Positions 46,675 through 57,560 of a stretch of 64,000 nt of DNA are shown here, in pieces. Where the stretch lies: assembly GCA_003996215.1 (NCBI GenBank), contig QJPP01002947.1:1-64000 (forward strand), given 5' to 3'. The position numbers were made by a program, and so were the translations under genes. The notes under the pieces are model-generated. The model saw only the letters and a list, made by a program, of their open reading frames with translations, was not told the origin of the DNA and did not search any database. Every line of letters begins with the position of its first letter. Positions within the stretch are counted from its first letter, which is position 1. The stretch is from Jaltomata sinuosa (Eukaryota > Streptophyta > Magnoliopsida > Solanales > Solanaceae).

Positions 46675-47015
46675 TACGACTCAATCCTACGAGTTGTGAA
46701 CACTTCTACGAGTCGTGAAAGTCTGTCGTGGAAAGAGTACTGAAGATTAAGCTTGAGCCTGAGTTCTACGAAAGGTTTCCACAAGCCGTGGACATGTTCA
46801 TGAGTCATGATTCTTGCCCGTGAAACATGATCAGAGAAGAAGAAAACTATCTGATATCTACGACTCTATTCCATGAGTCGTGATTCAAGTCATGAGTCAT
46901 AGACTGCTCTCATGGAAAGGAACCCATAGGAGGACAAATTATCTGAGTTTCACGAGTGCTTTTGATGACCCGTAGAAACTTCCACGAACCGTAGACTATA
47001 TCCGTGGAAGCTGCC
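46675..47015 (+). repeat. CACGAGTCGTG-like palindrome array, E6 5' LTR
   Basis: Around a dozen degenerate copies, such as CTACGAGTTGTGA, CTACGAGTCGTGA and CCATGAGTCGTGA, many spaced by 15-40 bases. The core CACGA-G-TCGTG is an odd-length perfect palindrome. Confidence 0.85.
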
Positions 47016-47058
47016 GATTCCAGTTTCCTTGTTTAATTAGGATAGGATTTTTACTGTC

Positions 47059-47066
47059 TATAAATA
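47059..47066 (+). promoter_or_regulatory. Probable TATA box of E6 5' LTR
   Basis: TATAAATA lies in CTGTCTATAAATACC. The same box is at 56258-56265 in the 3' LTR. The position after the palindrome array fits a U3 promoter. Confidence 0.7.
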
Positions 47067-48002
47067 CCTTTCCTAGGTTTTATTTTATGGGTCATGCATG
47101 TTATTTTGTAAGAAACACATTCGTAACATTGTGATATTGGTTTGTTCTTGGTTTTTGAGAGTTATACACATTCATAGTTCATTGTTCTTACTTCCCTTCA
47201 TCTATTCAAGATTCTGGATTTCTTTAACTCTTATTATAAGTATATGATCATGAACATACCAATAACTCTTGATTGTTTACTTATGAACATGAGCAGCTAA
47301 ATCCACAACTAGGGTTGTGGGAACCATGAAGGATTAACAAAGTAGGCAAAGTACTTCGGTACTCTAGGGCGGTGTTTATGTATGTATTGCTCTTCCCTTC
47401 GCTTTGATTGCTTTTTAACGGTGTGCAACGTTAGAACTCACCTTATCCTTACTTGCCAGACCAAGGAGGTAACGGATGTGAAAAGGGTTGTTTAACAACA
47501 GAGAATTGAGGCTACCAACCCTCATCTAATAGCTTGACCTTGTCCAGGAATATCTAATTTGGGATCCAGGGTAAGGGTTAGTATAGCATACACCCACGGC
47601 CAGACCAAGTCGTGTGGTGAAATTCATCTATCTGCCAGACCAAGGATTTAGGTTACCCTAACTTACCGATTCTATATGCTAAGCACCAAACTAGTTTACT
47701 AAGTATAGCACCCAACTAAGTTATGATCTCATGGGGAACACTACCCTAGTCATCTCTCCCATTGATTACAACTCTTAAAACTGTCGCGTGTTACTTGTTT
47801 ACATTCTAGTTACGATTACTACTTGTTACTTTAAAAAACCCCTTTTGAGGGATATAAATGACTAAGAGCGCGAGTAAACACATATCAACCATAGCCCTAC
47901 CATATTCCCTGTGGGATAAACTCCAACCTTCGTTGGGTTCTATATTTGATCAGCGACCGCTTACACTTATTAAAGGAGGTGTAATTTGGGCGTATCAAAT
48001 TT

Positions 48003-48020
48003 TGGCGCCGTTGCTGGGGA
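48003..48020 (+). other. E6 primer-binding site (tRNA-Asp type)
   Basis: TGGCGCCGTTGCTGGGGA differs by one base from the Athila/Tat site complementary to tRNA-Asp (TGGCGCCGTTGCCGGGGA). It begins five bases after the LTR. Confidence 0.92.
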
Positions 48021-48129
48021 ATACAGTTTAGGATTAAGGGAGATTTTGTTTATTTCACTATTAGTCCTTATTTCCTGGTTTTACTTTTTCTGTTGTTTTT
48101 GTTTTGTTCTACAGGTTGCCCACTTGTGT

Positions 48130-49307
48130 ATGCCCAGTACAAGGATTCAAGGCAATCTGTTGATCACATACGATTCTGAGCTCTCCAAAACTTTAAGAAA
48201 CATAGCTAAAGAGGGAGAGCATGAGACACATGATCAGATCACAGCTCGATTGTTGGCTGAAGCCGAGCAGAGGAAAAAGGAATTTGAGCAAAGGCAAAAG
48301 GCAGGAGAAGATACCCTTGCCGCTGAAGATGCTCGAATTGCAGCTTACCTGGCAGCTCGAAAGGCGGCAGCTGAACAAGCAAAGAAAGCACAACAACAAG
48401 TTGTCCAGGATGAGGTAGCACCTAGAGAGAATATGCCACAGAACAGAGGCCGACAGTTATAGCAGCCCAGATAGGCTTCTCGTTACTATGATTATGATGA
48501 TGATGATAAAGTAGAGGAGTTGGTCATTACTGGACCCATAGTGTTGCTACCACTGACTGAGGGAGCAAAGTTTGGCAGCACCAGCACCATGATCCAGTTG
48601 ATGAACCATATGGTACTGTATGCTAGAACCTACAGAAGATGCAAATCGTATAGTATACCAGGAGTGGGGCAAAATGATATTAGATTGAGTATGTTTCCAT
48701 TCTCATTGATAGGCGAGGCGACTGCGTGGCTCTAAAAACTGCCTGATAATTCCATATACACATGGCGTGAGCTGAAGAATCAGTTTTTGGATCAGTTCTT
48801 TCCTCCATCAAGAATGTTGCAGTTGAAGGAAGAGGTCTACAATTTCAAGCAGCTACCAACAGAGGAATTATATGAGGCTTGGTTGAGGTTCAATAAGAAG
48901 TTGAAGCAAGTTCCAAGACACGGAATTCCTTCAAGGAACCTGATGGAGATTTTCTACAAAGCATTGAACGCCAACACAAAAGCAGTAGCTGACACTGTAA
49001 CTGAAGGAGCATTCATGGAGAATTCATATTTTGAAGGGTCCAAGATATTGGACAGGGTCTCCAAAACCAATAGAGCATGGCATACTAGAGAGGCAGAGAC
49101 CCCATAAGGTACATATGTAGTTGGTAAATTCATGGATTTCGATGAATTTCAAGACCTCAAATAGGAAGTTGCTGAGATGAACACAAGTGTTGGGTTGATT
49201 GCAAAGAAAATCCTAGGTGAGGGAGTAGAGAAGGTGAAAGCCATCGGTTCACAAGGGAAAGCACCAAGACCAAAAGATTACTCATCTGATAAGGAGGTAT
49301 ATCAAGT
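48130..49307 (+). pseudogene. E6 gag, C-terminally deleted
   Basis: The ATG at 48130 opens MPSTRIQGNLLITYDSELSK. A Lys/Glu/Ala/Gln-rich helix, probably coiled coil, follows at about 48200-48420. The gag domain comes next: FPFSLIGEATAWL, FLDQFFPPSRMLQLKEEVYN, LYEAWLRFNKKLKQVPRHGI. All pieces are in one frame, interrupted by stops at 48460, near 48472, at 48733 (TAA for Trp/Lys region), at 49105 and near 49161. The zinc-knuckle end is gone at the deletion junction. Confidence 0.9.
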
Positions 49308-50273
49308 AGGCATGATCTTCCTCTTAATCCCATCCTTGTGATTGAGTTGTTTGATGTTTGGGGTATAGACTTCATGGGCCCATTTGTGTCATCTAATGTA
49401 AACCGGTACATATTGGTGGTTGTTGACTATGTATCAAAATGGGTGGAGGCGGTTGCGCTTCCCAGTAATGAAGGCAAGTGTGTCACAGCATTCTTGAAAC
49501 AAGAACATCTTCTCCAGGTTTAGTACGCCATGGCAATAATTAGCGATGGAGGCTCTCACTTTTGCAATAGGTTGTTTCGTGCTTTGCTTGAAAAATATGT
49601 AGTAAAACATAGAGTTGCAACCCCTTATCATCCTCAGACGAGTAGGCAAGTGGAGGTTTCAAACAGAGAGATAAAGTCAATCCTGTCCAAGACTGTCAAT
49701 GCCAATAGAAAGGATTGGTCGCGGAAGTTAGATGATGCTTTGTGGGCATACCGGACTGCATTCAAGACCCCAATAGGTATGTCACCATATCAGATTGTGT
49801 TTGGTAAGGCATGCCATCTTTCGGTTGAGTTAGAGCATAAGGCCATATGGGAATTGAAGAAGCTGAACCTAGATTGGTCTGAGGCATCATTGCAGCGGCT
49901 TGGGCAATTAAATGAGTTGGATGAGGTCCATCTGAATGCATATGAGATTTCAGCCTTATATAAAGAGAAGATGAAGTTGTACCATGACTGGAAGATTGAA
50001 AAGAGAAATTTCCAGCTGGGTGATCTGGTCCTGCTTTTCAATTCTAGACTTCGCTTGTTTCCTGTCAAGTTGAAGTCCAAGTGGATTGGACCATTCAAGG
50101 TGGTGCAAGTATTTCCTCAAGGGGCCGTTGAACTTGAAAACCATGAAGGAAAAAGGTTCGAGGCAAATGGGCAGCGGATCAAATCATATTTTGGTATAGC
50201 AGAGGAGCTCAAAATAATTGAAGCATGGAGCCTGGATGAATTCATCCCACCCAACGATCTTGATGAAGTCTAA
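49308..50273 (+). pseudogene. E6 integrase core and C-terminus
   Basis: It begins with LPLNPILVIELFDVWGIDFM (first catalytic Asp in GIDF), continues to AIISDGGSHFCNRLFRALLE (second Asp) and TPYHPQTSRQVEVSNREIKS (catalytic Glu). The C-terminal part is WIGPFKVVQVFPQGAVELEN and ends DLDEV at a TAA (50271-50273). The DDE residues are all visible. A one-base gain and a one-base loss near 49500-49530 garble some residues and leave a TAG. The N-terminal zinc finger is deleted. Confidence 0.92.
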
Positions 50274-50337
50274 GTAATCAAGCAACTTGCATCGTGCCGT
50301 GATGTTAAATCAGGTGTTGCATGGGAGGAAACCCATG
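50259..50337 (+). other. Two-hairpin module, copy A, overlapping integrase stop
   Basis: Hairpin 1: CTTGAT, loop GAAGTCTAAGTA, ATCAAG (50259-50282); the loop contains the integrase stop codon. Linker with CGTGCCGTGATGTTAAAT. Hairpin 2: CATGGG, loop AGGAAA, CCCATG (50320-50337). Copies B and C share loops and linker but have different stems. Confidence 0.8.
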
Positions 50338-50376
50338 GATATTTTTTTTTTATCTTGCTATTTTTGCTTTTGTAGA

Positions 50377-50460
50377 AGTGTTTTGGCGAAGTCTGAGTAG
50401 CCAAAACACTCACGTCGTGTCGCGATGTTAAATCAGTCATTGCTTGGGAGGCAACCCAAG
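50377..50460 (+). other. Two-hairpin module, copy B
   Basis: Hairpin 1: AGTGTTTTGGC, loop GAAGTCTGAGTA, GCCAAAACACT, a perfect 11-bp stem (50377-50410). Linker with CGTGTCGCGATGTTAAAT. Hairpin 2: CTTGGG, loop AGGCAA, CCCAAG (50443-50460). Confidence 0.85.
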
Positions 50461-51851
50461 GTTAATGTTTGCTATGTGTGCAGGAGCAAGTGGAGGGAGA
50501 ATGCTGGAAAAGATAAAACTCTGAATAAGGGTAAGTCAGGTTCCACGAGCAAGGGTCATGAACTGTGGATAAATCTATGGGTCATAGACCCAACTCGTGG
50601 AACTCGGGTAAAAACGGCCAAATGCAGAAAAGCATCTACGAACCAGTTCCATGAGTCATGATTAAAATCACAGGTCATGGTTTCAGGTCATAGAAATCAG
50701 AGAATTATGGTCATCTGCAGAACTTAATCCACGAACTAGTTCCACGAGCCGTGATCACAATCACGAATCGTGGTTTATGGTCGTGGAAATCAGACGAAAA
50801 CATGGGTGGTAGGACTTGTTCCACAAGCCTGTTCTATGGGCCGTGGTTAACTCCACGACTCGTGAACATGACTCATGGAATGCAGGTAAGTTTTCTTTTA
50901 ATTTTACTGTTCACCCGCTTCAATCGACCCGACCCGCGACTCCTATTGTTTAAGTTACCCCAAAATCAAATCTTTCTCCCATTTTTCCCATCAAAACCGA
51001 CCACCACCATCTCCTACTTCCATTCAAACACCCAAATCGCTTCCAAAATGCCATCAAATCAGTTAATGTCCTAAAATCACTCCCTATATTCCCCCAAATT
51101 GATCGTGTCACTGTGTTCCTCACCATAAGTGTCAAAAACTAGCATAACAATTCGCTTCAAGTCGTGGGTCGAGGTCGTAATCACAATTAATCAATCACTC
51201 TCGTTCTCCCCTAATTTCAAAGGTATGAAGCTATTCTTAAACCTTATTTGAAATTTTGGGGAACACAACCTGACCTAGGGTATATAATTGCTTGGTTTAT
51301 TGTTTAACTATCCTAAGGGATGATGGTTGTGGGGTGAGTAAATAAAACATGTAGGAAATTGTGTGTATGGACATGTTTGGGGTCAAAAGAAATTCACAAA
51401 AGTTAAAAAGTTTGGTTTTCTGTTGTATAGTGCTCAGGGGTGCTTTCTACGGGTCATGGTTCATTCCACGAGTCATGGAATGCACTCGTAGAAAGTAGAA
51501 TAGAAACTTTTTTGCAGGTCTGATTTTCACGAGGGTCGTCCACGAGTCGTGGTTCATTTCACGAGTCATGGATGGCACTCGTGAATCTCAAACCTGCAAA
51601 CTGTAAAAGAGGTCTGATTTCAATGAGAGGCATCTACGAGTCGTGGTTCCAATCACGAGTCATAGATGAAACTCGTGGAACTCAAACTTGCAATCACAGT
51701 TTGCTTCCCAGAAATCACGAGGGGTTTTCACGAGTCGTGGTTCATTCCACTGATCGTGCAACCCACTCGTGGAACCCAAGTTCAGTAGAAATCTAATTTT
51801 TTTTGGGTTCTCCTTGGTTTGGTTGTACTAATACTTACCTCCATAGGTACA
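50461..51851 (+). other. E6 spacer between integrase and extra ORF, with palindrome arrays
   Basis: No protein is recognised. Two dense arrays of CACGAGTCGTG-like words lie at 50535-50890 and 51440-51780. Between them is a C-rich leader-like stretch. The region ends in a pyrimidine-rich tract and CTCCATAG just before the ATG at 51852, which looks like a splice acceptor. This fits expression of the downstream ORF from a spliced RNA (inference). Confidence 0.75.
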
Positions 51852-54063
51852 ATGCATTTGAAGAACACCAAAGCCTTTAAAGAGGGGGCTCGTCGGTTCA
51901 AATCAAGACTCACCAATGAACCGGATGAGCCTGTAGAACCTGAACCTGAATCAAGCCGATCGGAGGAAATTTATGAGGTTCAGTCCAACCCGGACGTGGA
52001 GCATCGGACCATGAGACATGGGGCCCAAACACAAGCAGCTGAGGAAGTCGCACTTCAGCTAGCCATTACCACAGTACCACTAACAGCGACCACTTCTTAC
52101 CAGTCTGAAGAGGGAGAGGGGTCGTGCAAAGAGGGTGATGGTAGCCGAGAGAGCAACACAGGGACCGATAGTGGAGATGAAAATGAGTCTGATGCCTCTG
52201 AACCAGCCTCCGGTGATAAGCGCTCCTCTGATCTGGCCATACTAGTAACCGCAACTCAAATACAAGCAGAGGCTGACAGAGCACAGAGACCAACGGCTCA
52301 TGATAACCGGAGATGGTGTGTCCCAACCATGAGGGACAAATATATGCAGGGGATTTATCAGTCTGACAGAGGTTTGCCCAAAAGGGGAATTTTTGAGGAG
52401 TGACGAATCCAGACCGAGGGCTTAGCATCCGTACCAGACATTCAGGCTACTTTCAATTATTACCGATGCGGTTGGATGGCTGATCCCCCGGGCAGCTATT
52501 GTCCGGAGATCATCAGAGAGTTTTATTCATTATATGCAGTCATGAGCAGTCAGCTTCTTGGAACGAGACAATGATATCAGAACCTACCTCCACTCACCAG
52601 TACTTTGGTGTGACATGAACCTATTGATAATTCTAAGCAGGCTATTCAGCGGTTCTTGTTTGATAGCAAGATGAAAATTGTCCAAGATAAAACAAAGATG
52701 AGGGACCTAGTTCAGCGAGCAGATTTATTGAGATGGGTTGCAGGTTATATAGCTGATAATGGTGAAGATGCAGAATGGGTTCACGACGGTGATATAAAAA
52801 GGGCAACATTAAATTTCGCTGGCAATTTTGGGGGGCTATTGTCCGGTCCGCATCTATCCGACTCCGGAGAACAATTCTCTGACACCTGGCCGTGCAGTAC
52901 TAGTGGTCAGCATTATGGTTGTATATGAGATTAATTTCCCACGCTGCATATTGGAGGAGATATATGAGCGAGAGTTCTGAACGCACATTAGCATACCTTT
53001 TCCCTATTTGATCCATCGGCTATGCATGAAGTAGGCCATCCCTCAGATCTCGGACATTGACCACACCCTGGAGGTGACTAGGATACAGGATGCCGGGTTG
53101 ATTAGAGATGTGGCTAACCCAGTTGCACACCGACGAGCGTCATCCTCCATTTCTGCGAGTACTGCGAGAGTTGAAGGGTCCTCCGCAGCATGAGACCCAT
53201 TAGACTTGCATGATACGGGGGTAAGTGTAGCTGCAGAAAGTTCCACATCCACAGCTTCAGCTTCAGAAACTTTGACCTCTCAGCCACCAGTAGGTATCCC
53301 TACCGTGCCTTCGTGCCCAGTTTCTTCAGGTAGGATTATTATTGATGTTGAGTTTCTCAAGAATTTAGTTTCTCGACAAGCCGATACTTAGAAACAGGTA
53401 AATGATTTGTTGGACCAGCTTCAACCTTATGTGAGATCGACTGTAGCGGCCATGGATGAGAGGATGAAAGTTGAGATCGACCAGGTTGCATAAGAGATGT
53501 CCGCACGGGTTGATGCTTTTGAGCGCTGAGTGAGTACTTATTACAGTCCATACAGAGCCCCGACTTGGGACATATTCAGGATGAGCTGGCCCGACTTTAC
53601 GAGGAGATTAGATCTGTTAACCCTAGCCAAACTCTGGTTATGCCTGCCATCTCTATTGAGGTTCTAGTGCCCACGCGCCGAGTGGTTGATTTGTTTGCTG
53701 CAGTGGAGCCTATGCCGAGCAAAGAGAGTGCACACTGATAGCACTTATGTGGTTTATGAGGACCCAAAGATATTAAAGAGAGACATTACTATTGCCATAC
53801 AACATTTCTTAGATGACATGCGTCTCTGTGAGGAGGCAGAGCGGCAGAGACTTCGGGGTGCATCGTCTAGTTCAGCTTCAGTTGGTGGAGGAGCCACATC
53901 TTCTGTTCTTGGGACTCCGGAGTTGAGTACTGCTGAGAAGGCATCTACTGATATTCCTCTGGTTATTGAGCCATTGAGTGCGACAGCCACCACAGCTGCC
54001 ACTGATACTACAATGTGTGCCACATCACCGGCCCTGCCTACTTCATCGGACGCTGGCGCATAG
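51852..54063 (+). pseudogene. E6 extra ORF ('putative plant transposon protein' / env-position ORF)
   Basis: The ATG at 51852 starts MHLKNTKAFKEGARRFKSRL. An acidic, Ser/Glu-rich low-complexity part follows. The plant transposon-protein domain then spans about 52440-53060 (IQRFLFDSKMKIVQDKTKMR, WVAGYIADNGEDAEWVHDGD; later RIQDAGLIRDVANPV). A Ser/Thr/Ala-rich tail ends at TAG 54061-54063. The first half is in one frame with stops at 52401, near 52574 and near 52610; a frameshift near 52850-52930 moves to the next frame. It occupies the position of Athila env-like genes. I see no clear signal peptide or membrane segment. The gene at 38128-38700 is a relative. Confidence 0.8.
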
Positions 54064-55707
54064 GCGCCATAGGTATGTATCGCCTCCTTTTGTATTTTAC
54101 TTTTCTTGATGCATTCAGGGAAATGCACGTTGTTTTTGGTGTGGTGGGTGCAGCAGCTGGTCCGTATTTTGATGGGTCTCTTGGCAAAGTCTGAGTAGGC
54201 AAGACACCCGCCTCGTGCCGCGATGTTAAATTAGGCGTTGCATGGGAGGCAACCCATGAGGGTACTCACAAGGTACCCGAGTCCTTGGGGTTTTCTTTTG
54301 TGTGTTCTTTTCCTAAGTTTTTTTAATTTTTGTTGAACCGACATGTTTAGTATAAGTTGTGTGCAGTAAAAAAATAGAAGGAACTTAGCGCAGTCTATGG
54401 TATGATTTTTAACTGGATTTTGATTGAAAAGAATGGAGACCCCTCTAAAAATTGTGTGACATGAAAATATCTATTTTTGATGGACTGACCATTATGGATC
54501 TGTGCATGACATTAGGTTAATTGATCTGATGAATGGCTTAAGCTAGAGTATGAACCTGATAGTTAGCATGTGATTGTTGTACTCTGTGCTATGTGTATGA
54601 GCGATATTTGTAATGTTCTTGCATTGTGTGCCAATCTAGAACTTGCCTGGTTAGTCTTGCCTAGGGTGTAGGATGGTTGGTTAGGAAACGATCATAGGCC
54701 ATTTTTGAAATAGTCTACTTTAGCCTAAGTAACCATCCAAATGATGTGAATACCCTTTGATCCCTGATTTTGAGCCTAATTTGACCCTTTTTATTGTTTA
54801 GCCTACTCGCCTTCCCTGTTTTCTATGAACTTTCAGTTTGGCCCTAGTCCCTCCTTGGACATTGTGTACCTCAACTCAGGCAAATCGCCTAAGTTGAGGG
54901 TGGCTACTGTGAAGGTGAGTATGAAATATGGGGTATGAAAAGAAAAGGTTAGTGATAAAGAAAGAAATAACGGGTGTGGCAGATTTGTTAGAAAAAGAAA
55001 AAAGAAAAAAAAACAATAAAAAAAAGAAAAATAAAAAGAAAAAAAATGTGAGAAAATAAGTTGATTCTGAAACAAAAGTCGCACCCATCACTTGATGAAA
55101 CAGAAAGAATAAAAGGGAAGAAAAAAAGGAGAAAAAAAATTAGAGTTGGTCTAGAAAAGTGGAAGAAACGTAGCATAGTGTCAAGGAAGGCTTAGTCACT
55201 ATTTCTCATATCTACCATACTTGTCCCCGAGCCTACTGTACAAGACAAATAAAGTCCTATAGTGATCCTAACCTAACTGTTCAAACCCCGAGGCATAGAA
55301 AATAAGTGCAATCCTATGGTATTGTGCATGCATTGCTTGAATAGCTTTGTGAGTGTGAGTGTTCTAGTTCAGTCCCAGAAATCTTAATTGTATCATTGTG
55401 CGATTGGGACTTCTTTGTGGCGAGGGAACTAGAGTAACATTGACTGATAACTGTTAAGATAAGACTCATATGTGTATGCTATGTTGTCTGTTGATATCAT
55501 AATATCATCCATGGATCCTCTTGTGCTGTCTTGATAGCCAAAATTTGTGCACTTGTTTGTATTGAAAAGGAGGGGGATACTTGTTGTAAACTGAATTGCT
55601 AAATCATATGACTTTCGTAGTTACTAGTTTTCTTTTGCTCAAGCGTCGTTCTAAGATAGTTTTGTTTTGTCGCTTGAGGACAAGCAACAGCTTTAAGTTG
55701 AGGGTGT
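54064..55707 (+). other. E6 3' untranslated region and polypurine tracts
   Basis: No protein is recognised. It contains module copy C (54174-54258), a strongly A/G-rich tract at 54990-55140 and an internal purine run GAAAAGGAGGGGGA at about 55564-55577. The likely primary polypurine tract, in AAGTTGAGGGTGT, directly abuts the 3' LTR. Confidence 0.75.
54174..54258 (+). other. Two-hairpin module, copy C
   Basis: Hairpin 1: GGGTCTCTTG and CAAGACACCC (9 of 10 pairs) around a loop with AAAGTCTGAGTA (54174-54209). Linker with CGTGCCGCGATGTTAAAT. Hairpin 2: CATGGG, loop AGGCAA, CCCATG (54241-54258). Confidence 0.83.
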
Positions 55708-57039
55708 TGATGTGCCGTGGGTTTGTGGCACTTTCGACGCTTAAAACTTGGAATTGGAGTATGTTCTTTAGCAATTTTTAGTAGCTTTGATGTGTTTTTG
55801 AGTCTTGTGCAGGAAAACAGGGTTAGGAGACTAAGTGTAGGAAAAGATTGACATTTTGGCTAAAACTGACTTCTACGACTCAATCCTACGAGTCGTGAAT
55901 ACTTTCACGAGTCGTGGAAGTCAGTCGTGGAAAGAGTACTGAAGATTAAGCTGGAGCCTGAGTTCTACGAAAGGTTGCCACGAGCCGTGGACATGTTCAC
56001 AAGTCATGATTCTTGCCTGTGGAACATGATCAGAGAAGAAGAAAATTGTCTGAGATATACGACTCTATTCCACAAGCCGTGATTCAAGTCATGAGTCGTA
56101 GACTGCTCTCATGGAAAGGAACTCGCAGGAGGACAAATTATCTGAGTTTCACGAGTGTTGTTGACGACCCGTAGAAACTTCCACGGACCGTAGACTATGT
56201 CTGTAGAAGCTGCCGATTCCAGTTTCCTTGTTTAATTAGGATAGGATTTTTACTGTCTATAAATATCTTTCCTAGGTTTTATTTTACGGGTCATGCACGT
56301 TATTTTGTAGGAAACACATTCGTAATATTGTGATATTGGTTTGTTCTTGGATTTTGAGAGTTATACACGTTCATAGTTCATTGTTCTTACTTTCATCTTC
56401 ATCTATTCAAGATTCTGGATTTCTTTAACTCTTATTGTAAGTATATGATCATGAACACACAAACAACTCTTAATTGTTTACTTATGAACATGAGTAGCTA
56501 AATCCACAACTAGGGTTGTGGAAACCATGAAGGATTAACGAAGTAGACAAAGTACTGGGTACTCTAGGGCCGGACCAAGGCGTGTGGTGAAATTCATCTA
56601 TCTGCCGGACCAAGGATTTAGGTGACTATAACTTACCGATTCTACATGCTAAGCACCAAACTAGTTTATTAAGTACATCGCCCTACTAAGTTATCACGAA
56701 TAGAACGATCTAAAGGGGTTGTGCAACCTAGAGAGATGGCCATATCTTTTTGATGAATGTGGTATCGAGGTTCAGGATTTTTTTTCATTAGCCGAGGAAA
56801 GAAGTAGCAAAGGAATATCGATCTCATGGGGAACACTACCCCAGTCATCTCTCCCATTGATTACAACTCTTAAGACTGTCGCGTGTTACTTGTTTACATT
56901 CTAGTTACGATTACTACTTGTTACTTTAAAACCCTCCTTTCGAGGTAAATAAATGACTAAGAGCGCGAGTAAACACATATCAACCATAGTCCTACCATAT
57001 TCCCTGTGGGATCGACCCCAACCTTCTTTGGGCGTATCA
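55708..57039 (+). repeat. E6 3' LTR with foreign 125-bp insert
   Basis: It matches 46509-47997 from TGATGTG to GGCGTATCA. It has lost about 235 bases and gained 125 bases (56695-56819) of unrelated sequence. The palindrome array is at 55875-56200 and the TATA box at 56258-56265. Confidence 0.93.
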
Positions 57040-57044
57040 AGAAT

Positions 57045-57374
57045 ATATTGGAGAAGACAAAATAAAGTACATTTTTTCAAAGTTCTTTTTCAGACACGAG
57101 CTTCAACAGAATGTATACAAGATTGAAATATGTCGTCTTAGAGAATGATGTATTGTTTTCATCAGAGGAAGTAAATATGTATTGCACTCTTTTTTCGTTA
57201 TTCAGATTTTTGTTCAACTGGATTTTTCTGATAAAGTTTTTAATGAGACAGTTAATACTACGTATATCTACATATGTGTACTCATTTTCCTTCACTAGAA
57301 TTTTTTTTACTGAATTTTTCCTTAATAAAATTTTAATGAGGCACATTATCTATTAATGAACATCCAAAGGGGAG
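57045..57374 (+). pseudogene. Ty1/copia RNase H end and 3' untranslated region with PPT
   Basis: The first part encodes EYIGEDKIKYIFSKFFFRHE, the degenerate form of the conserved copia KGDRTKHISPKFFYTHE segment, continuing the frame region broken at 46508. The rest is T-rich and contains the duplicated word TTTTTAATGAG/ TTTTAATGAGGCA. It ends in the polypurine tract AAAGGGGAG at 57366-57374. Confidence 0.82.
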
Positions 57375-57560
57375 TGTTATAAATACACTTAATTGTGAAT
57401 GTTCATTTATTACTCCCGGCAGCTTTGCAAGCAGGTTCCTATAAGCAGCTTATGAGTCTTTTGAACTAGATTTTGCTTTTTGGATTACAAGCCAAAAGAC
57501 TTAAAACAAGGTGCTTATAAGCACTTTTTTATTTTACACAAATACTTCAAAAGTGCTTAA
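57375..57560 (+). repeat. Copia LTR, first part
   Basis: Starts TGTTATAAATACAC directly after the polypurine tract. The segment has AAGCAGCTTAT and GTGCTTATAAGCAC, the latter a perfect palindrome. The SINE interrupts it at 57561. The LTR's 3' end could not be placed. Confidence 0.75.

Larger units (their letters stand above)
46509..47997 (+). repeat. E6 5' LTR
   Basis: It starts TGATGTG and ends GGGCGTATCA. A dense set of CACGAGTCGTG-like palindromes lies at 46675-47015, just upstream of a TATA box at 47059-47066. It retains about 235 bases (near 47370-47605) that the 3' LTR has lost. Confidence 0.93.
46509..57039 (+). mobile_element. E6: Athila-type Ty3/gypsy element, TSD AGAAT, internally deleted
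   Basis: The order is 5' LTR (46509-47997), tRNA-Asp type PBS, gag, integrase, a spacer with repeats, an extra ORF, 3' UTR, PPT and 3' LTR (55708-57039). AGAAT at 46504-46508 and 57040-57044 is the target duplication, and removing E6 rejoins the copia RNase H. Protease, RT, RNase H and the integrase zinc finger are missing. The junction is near 49305-49311, so the element is non-autonomous. The PBS, PPT and the extra ORF behind integrase are those of the Athila lineage. Confidence 0.93.

Noticed and set aside
47986..48129. An earlier start for Athila gag within the LTR
   Set aside because: The frame is open upstream but crosses the LTR end and the PBS; the ATG at 48130 is the first after the leader.
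54833..55176. Phe-rich hydrophobic minus-strand frames that look like membrane proteins
   Set aside because: They are the complement of the A/G-rich tract in the Athila 3' untranslated region.
57077..57356. 81-89 codon open frames on both strands after the copia RNase H
   Set aside because: AT-rich 3' untranslated sequence of the copia element; frames overlap on opposite strands.
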